A DNA stretch of 64,000 bases from Asparagopsis taxiformis (GCA_030407315.1 JALQPE010001817.1:172574-236573); one strand, 5' to 3'; positions 1-10,085 are shown, counted from the stretch's first letter. The notes: generated by a model from the sequence alone, not told the origin. A program made the numbers and translations.

Positions 1-368
1 ACTGCGTCGCAATTTTGCAGAGCATTTCCGGAGGCCGATATACACCGTTCGACTGCTCCGGCGAACACGATTGTGTTGCCACCGTCACGAAACAAACGTG
101 CCTTTCCACGCTTTAATACAACGACGCCGAGGCCATTTTTTAACAACTGATCGACTGTGTGTTGGCTGTTATCTGTCGTGAGTGTTGCGCGCAGCTGTGC
201 CGATTTCGGCGGCTGTTTTGCACGCAAGAGCGCAGTTTTATTCGTGAGCGGAAGACAGGTACGCGACGTTCGGAAAATCGTTGAGCGCAATGCTCCAGAT
301 TGGAAGAGAAATGCTGTCATGGGACGTGGCATGGGCGTCAATTTTGGCCAGTCGGCGGAGCCGTTCAT
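1..368 (-). CDS. RlmI-like PUA-domain RNA methyltransferase, N-terminal part, runs off the left edge
   Basis: An open frame runs from an ATG at 368 (second ATG at 332) down to base 1 without a stop, about 122 codons, so only the N-terminus is in the window. The first 60 or so residues are Arg/Ser/Thr-rich and acid-poor, like an organelle transit peptide. They are followed by a stretch containing 'GVVVLKRGKARLF' and 'GGNTIVFAGAVERC'. This resembles the PUA domain that opens RlmI-type 23S rRNA cytosine-C5 methyltransferases and their plant organellar relatives, which carry an LKRGK..LF.DG.P.V..GAV.R pattern. The SAM-binding part would lie to the left and is unseen. A plastid or mitochondrial rRNA methyltransferase is an inference. 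The plus-strand frame at 157-420 over the same bases looks like its shadow. Confidence 0.5.
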   Translation of the reverse strand, partial: MNGSADWPKLTPMPRPMTAFLFQSGALRSTIFRTSRTCLPLTNKTALLRAKQPPKSAQLRATLTTDNSQHTVDQLLKNGLGVVVLKRGKARLFRDGGNTIVFAGAVERCISASGNALQNCDA

Positions 369-420
369 CGCCGACGAGATTGCGGTAGTGATCCCGCGCC
401 GTGCAACGGCTACTCATTAG

Positions 421-1987
421 TAGCCCGTACTACTCAGTAACCGCACAGCGATTACTGGATTGAGAAGAAGTGAGTACTCGTCGATCATGCTATGCTGGGG
501 CCAAATAATCAGTCGTGCTGTGGAAATTGCGCAACGCTCATCGTCTCACTCCATGCCATCACAACTGTATTTTCCGTAGACACTCTTCATTGTCATATAG
601 GATGAACCCTTCCACGTGCCGGTGAGAAAAGCAACAGCAACCCATTTATTCATTGCTTTCTAATTTAATACCGCGTAACCATGCCTCCTTCACGTACACC
701 ACACATATACATCACAATAGGTCTTAATGCAAGTGTGGAAGATATCCAACAGATAAATATCAGCCAAATCACGACCAAGACAGTGATTACTTACAGCCCA
801 CCCCAGAAGTTCTCCCGCATTGCTGCATCTAAAACATATGACAATTATCTCGTATGCAGTGACATATCTGCATCTGCTGCTCTGTATTATGTTTAGCAGG
901 TTCCCCCTTCCAAATCAGCAAGTGATTCCGAACTCAGTACCCTGATAGTCAACACATGTCCGCCACGGTCCGATCTTCGCCCAATGTGCAGATCATATTC
1001 AACAACTACTTTTCGGAAAACGGTCTATGGGATTGCCAACAGTAGCGTAGAAAGTATTTCTTGGGCCGGTGTTCGCAAAGGAGCCATTCTACGGGGAAAA
1101 CATTTCCATGAAGCACACATTTATTCATCTTACGGAAGGAGGGGGTGCAGGAAAGCCAATTTGTTGCTGATATTGTGATACGTGACTGTGGCTTGTTATC
1201 ATAATTTATAGTTGAAAGTCGTGTGAATAGAACAGGCAACGGGCAATATGGAGTAACGTTATTGAAATGGGCTCATTTGAGGGACCAAAATGCGATTCCA
1301 TCCTCTTTCTTTCGTGTGAGTGTTGACTAGCATTGACGCGGAACAATTTCTTCGATGGGAAGAGTAGTCGTTCTCGTGGCATGATGGGAAATTAATTTAT
1401 CGACAACATGCCATGGAGACGACAGCGTATTTTGCAGAGAGTAGGGTCAGCGCGCCATCTTCATGCTCGAAAATTTTACATCGTTTGCAATTTCTTTCTG
1501 CTCCTAATCGACCAGCTATTCGGTTACCTGTCAAGTCTCAACCTCAAGATTGAAACTCGTCGAACACTACGACGGGAAAAACGAGTAACAGAAAGGCCAG
1601 AATACGTGTCGGTAGACATGGGCCAGAATCTACGGAGCACTTGCCATACCATACCGGGAGCCAATCAAAAACCAGCATTCCGGAGCTAAATCTACTCATC
1701 ACTGCCACCTCACTTGTGCCGTGCTATTTGTGTCTCAACATAGCGATTCAGAGCTCCAATGCCTTCTACTTGGATTATCCCGCTCCCGCGAGCACCACAC
1801 CATACATACGCCACTCCATTCGCCATGGCGATGAACTCGCCGATCTCCACACCAATCGAATTGTTGCGCAACAATCCTTTAAATCCGCCACCAGCCATTT
1901 CGCTACACACCGAAGCGCCTACATAAACGCCTCGATCATTCGATTCGATCCACCAACAATCTCTCTATCAACCTCAACCCAACCACC
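421..1987. other. intergenic region, no recognisable gene
   Basis: This is the divergent spacer between the minus-strand methyltransferase N-terminus and the plus-strand temptin-like gene. Short open frames exist (for example 681-896, 984-1178, 1408-1689), but none shows a recognisable domain or steady coding character. The last 250 bases are C/A-rich and probably hold the promoter and 5' leader of the downstream gene. Confidence 0.5.
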
Positions 1988-2518
1988 ATGAAGTTTGTCA
2001 TTCTCTTCCTCGCGCTTCTGCATCTCGCAGCTGGCCGTCAGGCGTTCGAAACGCGCATCCCCAACTTCAATGCGGCCCTGACGCCAAACTCCGGCATCAC
2101 ATGCGAACATCTGGGCCATATCGGCTGCGTGCCCGGCGCGACGCGCAATAGATTTGGCATGGATTTCGGCGCAATGGGACGCGAGTGGACGCGTGCATTG
2201 TGCATGCGCGATTCAGACGGCGATGGTTTGACAAATGGCGAAGAACTCGGCGATCCATGCTGCAGGTGGACTTCTGGAAATCCGACACCGCTGCGCATGC
2301 GACTATTGTCGCACCCAGGTGTAGCGAGAGAAAATGGCGCCCGTCGTGCGCCCGGCTGCGTTATGAGTACTATGTGTCCGCGTATGTGTCGCTCTGGTCG
2401 GAATGCTCGTCGAAATGCAGGTAGGGATTGCCAAGGCATGCGCGCTATGTGCGCTGTTCGTCGCTGTCAGAGGAATATGCCGGGCAGAAGGTTTTGGTGT
2501 GCGCCTAGGACGTCTTAG
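1988..2518 (+). CDS. secreted temptin-like protein; C-terminal TSP1 repeat out of frame
   Basis: The frame encodes 176 residues and opens with a signal peptide (MKFVILFLALLHLAAG). A temptin-type Cys domain follows: 'RNRFGMDFGAMGREWTRALC', then a calcium-loop-like 'DSDGDGLTNGEELGDPCC' and a closing 'SHPG'. In animals temptin is a secreted pheromone-associated protein, and related domains occur in many protists and algae. After SHPG (about 2323) this frame becomes a low-complexity Arg/Cys run. In another frame, 2359-2508, a thrombospondin type 1 signature appears (LWSECSSKC, then GLPRHARYVRC) interrupted by a TAG at 2422. The real product may therefore differ from this frame through a frameshift, an unrecognised intron, or decay. 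Temptin identity is well supported; the C-terminus is not. Confidence 0.7.
   Translation: MKFVILFLALLHLAAGRQAFETRIPNFNAALTPNSGITCEHLGHIGCVPGATRNRFGMDFGAMGREWTRALCMRDSDGDGLTNGEELGDPCCRWTSGNPTPLRMRLLSHPGVARENGARRAPGCVMSTMCPRMCRSGRNARRNAGRDCQGMRAMCAVRRCQRNMPGRRFWCAPRTS
2359..2508 (+). pseudogene. thrombospondin type 1 repeat remnant with in-frame stop
   Basis: Read in the frame starting at 2359, the DNA gives LWSECSSKC, then a TAG stop at 2422-2424, then GLPRHARYVRC and a Gly/Cys-containing tail ending at a stop at 2506. The order W-x2-C-x2-C, R.RYV.C, G, C is the core of a TSP1 repeat. It lies just after the temptin domain but in a different frame, so at least one shift and one stop separate it from the upstream gene. 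No short GT-AG intron restores it without cutting into the motif. Confidence 0.45.
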
Positions 2519-2801
2519 ATGGTTGTTCAAGTTTGCTACCACGAATCGTGCCGCAAGTAGATACGATGCGCGCCGACAACACAACTCGATCATTGTGAGA
2601 CAGTTGTCCTTGACCTGTCAACGTTCAGTTGTTGTCTGAAAAGTGAGAAATAAAAAAGTTTTTTCCATCATTCGTGATCGTCCGAGATATTTTAAATCCA
2701 TTCCCGATCCATTTACGCTCCAGCCGCATCCCGAGCAGCTTGCAATCTGAAACGGGCAGCGCTCGACTCGCTGAACGCCTCGTAACAACTCGCTTCCCGC
2801 A

Positions 2802-4135
2802 ATGGCATCTAGGCTTCTCGCATCCCGTATAGCCCTCCGCGGCTTGAGCACTGCGGCGGGACAAGCCGCGCGTGCGTCCTCCGCTCAGACAGGCGCATCC
2901 TTCCGTCGATCCGCGCCAAAGTCCGCGCCTACTGTCGCTGCCGCATTAATGTGTGCTACAGGCATTGGTGCGACCGTCGCCTATGCTGCAGCTCCTGTGC
3001 AGCCCGCGATTACCAAAGAGGAAGTCGCAGCTGTGGCCGCCGCCATAAACGATCTCCTCGATAACGACGAGGAGGACGGACTCGGACCTACACTTGTTCG
3101 TCTCGCGTGGCATGCAAGCGGTACCTATGACAAGGAGACGGGTACTGGTGGCAGCGAGGGAGCCACTATGAGGTTCGCGCCGGAGAGTGAGCATGCCGCT
3201 AATGCGGGGCTTCAGGTTGCACGTGACGCATTGGAGCCGATTAAGAAGCTCTTCCCGAATATAACGTAAGCGATTTGTGGATGCTTTTGCAATTAGAGCT
3301 TGTTGTGTTTAGTGGCAATGCGCTGACTGTGTGTTTTTCTTTGTTTGTATTGCTCGGGCAAAGATATGCTGATTTATGGACGGTACGTAACGAATGATAC
3401 TGGCGTGTGTAGGTACACTATATGTCAGCGATGTCTAACGGAATTGTGCGCCAATGGATCGTTTTGTGGTGTATGACGTAGCTTGCTGGTGCAGTGGCCA
3501 TTGAGCATATGGGCGGACCGAATGTAGTGTGGCGTCCGGGTCGTCGTGATGCGAACGATGCTTCGGAATGTACGCGTGACGGTCTGTTACCTGACGCGGA
3601 TAAGGGTCAAATTGGCAAAACTGTTCGTCATATTCGCGAAATCTTTTACCGACAAGGTTTCAATGATCGTGAAATTGTGGCGTTGATCGGCGCCCATGCA
3701 CTGGGGCGTTGTTACAAGACGCGAAGTGGATACGATGGGCCATGGACGAGATCGCCGACTACGTTTTCAAATATGTTTTATCGTGAACTAGTTGAGAATA
3801 CGTGGACGTTGAAGCAGTGGGATGGACCGGATCAATTCGAAGGTATGTTATTGAATGTGTTTACATGGGCGAGAGGAGGTGGATAGAACGGCTAACATTG
3901 TTACATTTTTTATGATGATTGGGCAGATCCGTCTGGAGATTTGATGATGCTGCCAACGGATATGGCGCTGTTGTGGGACAAGGAGTTCCGAAAGTATACT
4001 TTAGAATACGCGAAAGATGAGGAACTGTTCTTCAAGTCGTTTGCGGCGGCATTCCAGAAGCTGGAGGAGAACGGCGTCAGAGCATTTGCGACAAACGCTC
4101 CCGCTGGTGCAAAGGCGTGGTATAAGTTTTGGTAG
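2802..4135 (+). CDS. APX: ascorbate peroxidase (class I haem peroxidase), organelle-targeted
   Basis: Four exons, 2802-3265, 3364-3382, 3482-3842 and 3927-4135, give 350 residues; all three introns (98, 99, 84 nt) are GT-AG. Exon 2 has only 19 nt and encodes YADLWT, a conserved class I peroxidase segment, which validates it. The enzyme reduces hydrogen peroxide using ascorbate. Distal Arg100, Trp103 and His104 sit in RLAWHASG, and the proximal His is in GAHALGRC. The Arg in '[11 protein letters not shown]' falls at the ascorbate-binding position (Arg172 of pea APX), where cytochrome c peroxidases have Asn, so APX is favoured over CcP. The first 65 residues are Arg/Ser/Ala-rich with a hydrophobic stretch, suggesting a mitochondrial or plastid presequence. 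Confidence 0.93.
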
Positions 4136-4295
4136 AGACAAGTAAATGCTGCTGTAAGCTGGGCGAGTTGATAAAATCTTGAATCGCAACAGCCAATGCC
4201 AACCAGTTTTTTTGATTGCTTCTATTCCTAGTCTTCAACGGCCATTCTTCTGCCACTTCGCAACCTTATACCAAGTCCAGTGCTTGCGGTCAATC

Positions 4296-6017
4296 ATGAG
4301 CTCCGCTGCGCAACCACTGCGTATAACATTCCTCGTTCCATTCGCAGTGCTGTTTGCGCTCTCCACCCAATTAACTAGCGCTTCCGATGATTTCCAAACT
4401 TCCAGACAGCACGCTTCCCCCGTCACAATTCCGCTTCATGGCGGTCTTCTGCACGTGTCCGGCTTCTTCTTAATGGCAAAAGTCGGCGGTCAACAAATGT
4501 CACTCCAAGTAGATACCACTTATTCATCTCTCATCGTTCCAAAAACAGGCTGCATCGGTTGTCGTGTTGGTGACAGACGATACCATCCAGATAAAAGCAA
4601 GACCAGTTCTGTCATCTCTTGTGACGCTGATGAATGCGCATCATCGACCAACCAATGCCAATCTAAAACTTGCTTTCAATGCAATTCACGCGGATCCTGC
4701 TGCTCAAAGGGAACCAACAATTGCGCATTCAACAAGTTTTACGGCGACGGTAGTAGTGGTAATGGCACTCTATTCTCCGATATCCTAGAAATCGGCTCGA
4801 TGTCGACGCGTGTTCTTCTGGGTGCCATGCATGAAGAATCGCACAATTTTGAACTCCCATATGCCGACGGTGTGTTCGGTCTCGCCTTTCAGAAAGGCGC
4901 CTGCAATCCGACATGCTTCCCACCGCTCATGGACATCATCGTCAATGCAACCTCTTTGCAAAATGTGTTTTCTATGTGCGTCAGTCGCTATGGCGGCACG
5001 CTTGTTCTCGGTAGCGCCGATCAGACGTTGGCAAGGTTGCCGTACCAATATGTTGATATGATGGAAGTTGCCGATAAGAACCGTTTCATCGTTCCAGCTA
5101 TGTCTGAGTGGAAGATTGGTGACCGAATGATTAGCGTACCAGGAGTAACGCAAGCCATGTGGTCGACGCAAACGAGTGATATTGGAATGTCCAAAACGAC
5201 TTTTATGGCGCTATTGGAACACCTTAATGACCACTATTGTCACATCCCGGGATTGTGTTCCATGACATCGTGGTTTAGGCCGCAGCGTTGTTCGCATGTT
5301 ACGGACGAAATGGTTGGACAAATGCCAAACATTACGATGAGTCTCACTCGTGGCGTATCGATCACCCTGACTGCTGAAGATTATTTACTTCCCTACAAAA
5401 AAGTCAATGGGAGACTTGTGCGATGTGTTGGGTTCATTGTAGCCGATGGATTAGCGGCAAAAGGAATTGGTTTGCTTCTGGGGTCGACAGTTATGCGGCG
5501 ATATGCAGTTGTCTATGATCGAGAGGCCAAACGCGTGGGACTGGCACCTGCAGATAATTCCAAATGTGGACCCTTGACAGGCACGGATGAGGGGCTGGAG
5601 AATATTGGGCCGCCTTCAGGTAATAATTCAATATTGACAGTCGATTCTCCAACTGCACCCAATACTAGCGATGGAGAGCAGACGCCAACTCAAGAAGCGT
5701 TGCAGACTGCAGAGACGTGTCGCGCAGAGAAGACATGTTCAGGCTGTGCAAGGATTTCAAACTGCAGCTACGGATATAATATCGCGAGATGTGTTCCAAG
5801 TGTTGAAGCAAACTCGTCCATGTATCCGTTCTGCTCTGGTCATTTCTGCGCGTGTATTGTCGTCGGACCGTCGGGATGGTACGTCGGATTGGCGATTGGC
5901 ATTTTGGTGGGCGTTGCCATAGTTGGTACAGCTGTTTTCGTGTACAGGAAGCGACGACAGCGTAATCAATATCAGCATGTGCAACGTTACGAGGAGCAGG
6001 ATCTGGAAACATTCTAA
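4296..6017 (+). CDS. membrane-anchored pepsin-like (A1) protein, probably catalytically impaired
   Basis: Single exon, 573 residues from the ATG at 4296, chosen because a signal peptide (ITFLVPFAVLFALSTQ) follows it; an in-frame upstream ATG at 4179 would bury it. The A1 fold is clear: flap-like 'FYGDGSSGNGT', then 'YADGVFGLAF' and 'GLLLGSTVMRRY'. A Cys-rich PSI-like module (CSGCARISNCSYG) follows, then one transmembrane helix and a short basic tail, as in BACE-like membrane proteases. The first catalytic motif reads VDTTYSS rather than DTGSS. The second aligns as STQTS, with Ser where the catalytic Asp should be (about residue 290). It is therefore probably a pseudoprotease, or a binding or cell-surface protein. 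It lies 160 bp downstream of APX on the same strand. Confidence 0.8.
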   Translation: MSSAAQPLRITFLVPFAVLFALSTQLTSASDDFQTSRQHASPVTIPLHGGLLHVSGFFLMAKVGGQQMSLQVDTTYSSLIVPKTGCIGCRVGDRRYHPDKSKTSSVISCDADECASSTNQCQSKTCFQCNSRGSCCSKGTNNCAFNKFYGDGSSGNGTLFSDILEIGSMSTRVLLGAMHEESHNFELPYADGVFGLAFQKGACNPTCFPPLMDIIVNATSLQNVFSMCVSRYGGTLVLGSADQTLARLPYQYVDMMEVADKNRFIVPAMSEWKIGDRMISVPGVTQAMWSTQTSDIGMSKTTFMALLEHLNDHYCHIPGLCSMTSWFRPQRCSHVTDEMVGQMPNITMSLTRGVSITLTAEDYLLPYKKVNGRLVRCVGFIVADGLAAKGIGLLLGSTVMRRYAVVYDREAKRVGLAPADNSKCGPLTGTDEGLENIGPPSGNNSILTVDSPTAPNTSDGEQTPTQEALQTAETCRAEKTCSGCARISNCSYGYNIARCVPSVEANSSMYPFCSGHFCACIVVGPSGWYVGLAIGILVGVAIVGTAVFVYRKRRQRNQYQHVQRYEEQDLETF

Positions 6018-6275
6018 TCCGAGCTCTCGAGGATTGTACAGAAGTTGTAGAGTAGTTGTTTTTAAAGGTATGCATGGGGTAGCGTTTCTTCAATACGTAT
6101 GCGACAACATGCCCCACTTTCAGCGTTTCAATTTTAATTTCGGTTTTTAGAAATACATATATTTAATAACGATCACTCACGCCGCCGCCTTCACTTCACC
6201 GACTTCAACATCCCGAGGGCATCCATCTATCCCGTTCACCAGTATACATCGCACATACCTCTACTGCAATCATCA

Positions 6276-8327
6276 ATGTCTCCCGAAAAGGAGCCCGCAT
6301 CAAAGGCTCAAGAGCCTGCAAATGCCGAAACGGCAGTTCCTGCCACAACTCCCCGGAAGTCCAAGAAGAACAAGGGTACTGAAGCGTTGCCCATAAACAA
6401 AAAGTTTGCTGAGCAATATGAGCATTCCAAGCGTAGGGAAATTTTGAGCAAGGTTCCAGCCGCAGTGCTTGAACAGAGCAGCGATTCAGAGTCGTCCTCA
6501 GATGAAGAGGAGGACGAATATGCGGAGCAGCTCACCAAAGGCATCGATCGCAGAATGGTTGAGACCCTGGAGGCTATCAAGAGGAAGGACCCCCGCATTT
6601 ATGACCGCAAGAAAAACTTTTTCGAAGATGTTATACCTGATTCAAGCGATGAATCGGCAGACCAAGATAATAGTGATCATGAACCAGTGGCAGGATGGGA
6701 TACTATTGAGAAGGCTGCACGTGCAGAAACTCCTAAGATGACGCTGAAAGACTACGTTCGTGAGACCCTTCTGACGGATGGAAGGCTTTCGGATAGCGAG
6801 GATGACGCACCTGATGCTGCCGATCCGAACTACTACAAATCCAACAAAAGTGACCAGCAGCATGATGAAAATGTCGCTTCTGGTGGCGCTGGTGCGAAAG
6901 TTGAGAAACACAAAAAGGCAAAAGCAGCTCAAGCCAATCTTGGTGACGATTCCAATAATGAGGGAGATGAATCGGGCGACGATGATTTCTTCCAGAAGAA
7001 GAAGAAGACTGCCGCAGAGCTGGAAGCCGAGGAGGAAGATTATGAGCTGTTTCTGAAAAAGCAGCAAGCCAAAAAGAGCCAAAGGGCTGGCGAGGATTTG
7101 CTGTTGCATTCATACCTTGAAAAAGAGAAACCGGATGAGAAGGAACGCTTTCTTCGGGATTTTGTGTTGAATAATGGATGGTTGGATAGGAATGCAGGAG
7201 CAGCCCCAGAGGCAGGTGACTATGCAATTGAGGTTGATGTGCCCGATGCCAGCTTACGTGCAGAGGAGGATGAGGAAGATGCTGTCCACGAAGCTCATGA
7301 GGCGCATGAAGACTTCAACGACAAGGTAGATGAATTTGAGGCAAAGTACAACTTCCGCTTCGAGGAACCTGGAAGTGACCAGGTATTCTCATTCGGTAGG
7401 CATGTTCCCGATTCAATGCGTCGGCCTGACGATAGACGAAAGAAAATTCGAGAAGCACGCAACGAGCGCAAGAAACAAGAAAAACTCGTTAAGACGGAGG
7501 AGATCAAGCAGCTCAAGAATTTGAAGAAGAAGGAAATCCAGGCACGCTTGCTTGCAATACGTGATGCTGCTGGTGATGGTATTGACTTGTCTGGTATTGA
7601 TCTTGACGCGGAGTTCGATCCAGATAAATTCAATAAGGAAATGGAAAACAAATTTGGTGACGCGTACTATGCGCAGAAGGATGTTGAGATGAAGCAGTTG
7701 TCCAAAGAGGACATTGTAGATGCGACTGAACGGCGTCTCACAGCCAAAGGTGGTGCAGATGTGGATGGAGAAATTCAAGAGCAAGTGAATAGAATGATGG
7801 ATGAGTACTATAACCTGGACTATGAAGACATTATTGGTGGAGAACCGATGCGTTTCAACTACAAAGACGTAGAACCTGAGTCGTTCAATCTATCTGCAGC
7901 CGACATTTTGTCGATGGAAGACAAGGAGTTGAATCAATTGGTATCATTGAAGTATCTTGCTCCTTATCGCGGCGTGCATCAGGTTAAGAAACGAGCTTAT
8001 CAAGTGCAGCGCATATTGCAGCAGAAGGAAATGGCAAAGCCTGCGGAGGAGGAAGAAGCGGCTGATGATGTTGAGCAGGAAACGGCGCCTGCGGATTCAA
8101 GCCTGTCGAAGATAAAGAAGCGGAAGCGAAATTCGAAGGTCAAAGTCGATTCAGACCAGAACGAGTCAGACGCGAACGGTGGAGAAGAAAATGGTGGTGT
8201 GACTGAAACGCCGAATGGTAGTGAAGCTACACCTAAATCAGGCAAGAAGAGGAGGAGGGCAAAACCTGCCTCAGAGCGCATCAAGGGACTTTCGACTAGT
8301 CGGAAGGAAGCCTACAGCATAGAATAA
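6276..8327 (+). CDS. KRI1: KRI1 ribosome-biogenesis factor
   Basis: Single exon of 683 codons. The protein is highly charged, with acidic and Lys-rich stretches typical of nucleolar factors. KRI1-family blocks are visible in order: 'DRKKNFFEDV' near residue 110; 'KDEKERFLRDFVLNNGWLD'-like sequence near 280; 'FRFEEPGSDQVFSFGRHVPD' near 370; and the C-terminal domain 'EYYNLDYEDIIGGEPMRFNY' followed by 'LNQLVSLKYLAPYRG'. In yeast Kri1 works with Krr1 in 40S subunit assembly. A Lys/Arg-rich tail looks like a nuclear or nucleolar signal. AATAAA lies 40 bp after the stop (8367). Confidence 0.93.
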   Translation: MSPEKEPASKAQEPANAETAVPATTPRKSKKNKGTEALPINKKFAEQYEHSKRREILSKVPAAVLEQSSDSESSSDEEEDEYAEQLTKGIDRRMVETLEAIKRKDPRIYDRKKNFFEDVIPDSSDESADQDNSDHEPVAGWDTIEKAARAETPKMTLKDYVRETLLTDGRLSDSEDDAPDAADPNYYKSNKSDQQHDENVASGGAGAKVEKHKKAKAAQANLGDDSNNEGDESGDDDFFQKKKKTAAELEAEEEDYELFLKKQQAKKSQRAGEDLLLHSYLEKEKPDEKERFLRDFVLNNGWLDRNAGAAPEAGDYAIEVDVPDASLRAEEDEEDAVHEAHEAHEDFNDKVDEFEAKYNFRFEEPGSDQVFSFGRHVPDSMRRPDDRRKKIREARNERKKQEKLVKTEEIKQLKNLKKKEIQARLLAIRDAAGDGIDLSGIDLDAEFDPDKFNKEMENKFGDAYYAQKDVEMKQLSKEDIVDATERRLTAKGGADVDGEIQEQVNRMMDEYYNLDYEDIIGGEPMRFNYKDVEPESFNLSAADILSMEDKELNQLVSLKYLAPYRGVHQVKKRAYQVQRILQQKEMAKPAEEEEAADDVEQETAPADSSLSKIKKRKRNSKVKVDSDQNESDANGGEENGGVTETPNGSEATPKSGKKRRRAKPASERIKGLSTSRKEAYSIE

Positions 8328-8406
8328 TTTGGCTGTGCAAAAAAGTTTGGGAGACCCGGAGTCTGTAATAAACGTTACGTTTGTTATAATAGTACACAAG
8401 AGTAAA

Positions 8407-9363
8407 CTACGCAATACACTCACTCATCCAGTCGACATACTGGGCGACAGCAGCTTCGCACCCTTGTTCGCGCAAAACTTCGTGGCCTAGGTTGTCGTGA
8501 ACGAATAGCTTCTTATCGTTGCATTGGATACGGGACATGAACGATTCAATACCTTCTGGGGATACGATATGATCCTGTGCTCCTATGAAAAATGCCACTT
8601 TGTTGAAAGAAATCGATTCAGCCATGTCATTGATCTCATCATAAACGCGCAGGAACTCCATGCACATCTGCACACGCAGAGCGCCGCGATAAATGAGGGC
8701 ATCTTTCTCCACGGCGTCGCGAATGATGGGATCGGGAGATTTTGGAAGTTTGAGGACGGGAAGTTTTGGAACCAAAAAGCCAAGAATTGGACTTATGGAG
8801 CGCAAGAATTTGCCGTACAAGCCAAACATGTCATCCGGTGGTCTGACAGCCGGTGAGATCAACGCCACGCCCTCCACAATATCAGGCTCTACAGCCATCA
8901 TTCGAATGGCCACACTTCCACCCATAGACATTCCAAGAATAAACCTGCGCTTATCAGTATAGCCCTCGCGCTTCGCAAAATTGTGAATTACGTCCAGGCC
9001 GACGTCGCGTAGCTCGTCGTGCGAATTGACGTAGCCGTGCAACCCATTCGTCCTCCCATGGCCGGGATGATCGTAGCCGACAACGGCGCATCCAATGTCG
9101 AGCAATTTATCCACAACGGAACCTTTGAGTAAATTGCGGAAATTGTCCTTGTCGGGCGACAGCCACTCGAAGACGGTGTGCCCCATAACTCCGTGAAGAA
9201 GGAACACCACGGCCTTGGCTTCTGCTAGTCCCTGCTTTGGCTCCCATTCGTACGTGGCGACCTCGTAGCCGTAACGGGCGGAAATGGTGTCCAGAACGAA
9301 ACCGCCGAGTTGGTCGCGTTCGTTGGCGGGTTTCAGCTCGGGGGGCGCGTGCGTATCGGACAT
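8407..9363 (-). CDS. monoacylglycerol-lipase-like alpha/beta hydrolase
   Basis: Single exon of 318 residues. Motifs: oxyanion-hole region 'FLLHGVMGHT', 'GYDHPGHGRTNG', nucleophile elbow GMSMGG (GxSxG), the acid in 'GAQDHIVSPEG' and the catalytic His in 'NLGHEVLREQG'. This is the serine-hydrolase pattern of the plant and animal caffeoylshikimate esterase/monoacylglycerol lipase family (Hydrolase_4). The substrate cannot be read from sequence; monoacylglycerol or lysophospholipid is most likely. No targeting peptide is evident. Its 3' end faces KRI1 across 79 bp. Confidence 0.88.
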   Translation of the reverse strand: MSDTHAPPELKPANERDQLGGFVLDTISARYGYEVATYEWEPKQGLAEAKAVVFLLHGVMGHTVFEWLSPDKDNFRNLLKGSVVDKLLDIGCAVVGYDHPGHGRTNGLHGYVNSHDELRDVGLDVIHNFAKREGYTDKRRFILGMSMGGSVAIRMMAVEPDIVEGVALISPAVRPPDDMFGLYGKFLRSISPILGFLVPKLPVLKLPKSPDPIIRDAVEKDALIYRGALRVQMCMEFLRVYDEINDMAESISFNKVAFFIGAQDHIVSPEGIESFMSRIQCNDKKLFVHDNLGHEVLREQGCEAAVAQYVDWMSECIA

Positions 9364-9577
9364 TGTGACTGCAATTGAATGAGTATCAGTGGAGAGCGTT
9401 TGAGAAAGCTGGTGAGATTTGATGACGGAAGGGATAGAAGGAAATTTAAGAAAATCCGTTGCAATGCGCGCTGTATCTTTTATAGCTACTGTAATGCCAC
9501 GTCATGTTTAAACTGGCCACACTAACGATGGGCACTGGCGCTGACGTCTGTGCCAGCGACACTGTCGATCCATCATC

Positions 9578-10085
9578 TCACCGGCCTCCGCGTCCTCGTG
9601 CTGCGCCACGACCGCGTCCTGAATCGAGACAACAGCGCAGAATACCACAAAGCAGAAAACAATGTTAGATTGCGCATGGACACAAAACGTAGCACTTTCT
9701 TCTAGAATCTAGAAACAAGAGACACAAACGCACCAGCTGCCGCACCGACATTTCGACCCGCCCCGCCTACTCCACGCCCGCGCCCAAGGCCGCGCGCCTC
9801 GAGCGGCTTCCCGTCCTTCATAGCCTCGACGCGTTTGAACATCGGAGCGCTTGCTAGAATGTCCGGCAGAATGAAGAAGCGGATCTTGCTGCCGCGAATA
9901 AATACATGTTCCAGATTGGATACGCGTCCGTCGCGACGCGTTAGAGTTACCCGTCGTAGTTGAACGTTCATGTTGTCCTCTACAGTTGTCAGTGTGCCGC
10001 GATACGTATCGCCTATTCGCATCTCTACTGTTACCACATGTGGCGACGCTTCATGCAGCAGTTTGATTGGGATCCCGACTGACAT
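9578..10085 (-). CDS. SNRPD3: small nuclear ribonucleoprotein SmD3, two exons
   Basis: Exon 1 (10085-9734) carries the Sm1 motif (VTVEMRIGDTYRGTLTTVED) and Sm2 motif (FIRGSKIRFFILPDIL) of SmD3, part of the heptameric ring on spliceosomal snRNAs. Unspliced, the frame would end in an untypical tail (FVSLVSRF). A 115 nt intron (donor GTGCGT at 9733, acceptor CAG at 9619) joins a 41 nt exon 9618-9578 encoding the repeated Arg-Gly tail expected of SmD3. The join is in phase and gives 130 residues. The RG tail is the site of symmetric arginine methylation in this family. The intron edges rest on splice consensus plus the RG tail, not on transcripts. Confidence 0.88.

Noticed and set aside
2422..2471. 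A 50 nt GT...CAG intron in the temptin gene
   Set aside because: It would remove the RHARYVRC part of the TSP1 motif, so it does not repair the gene.
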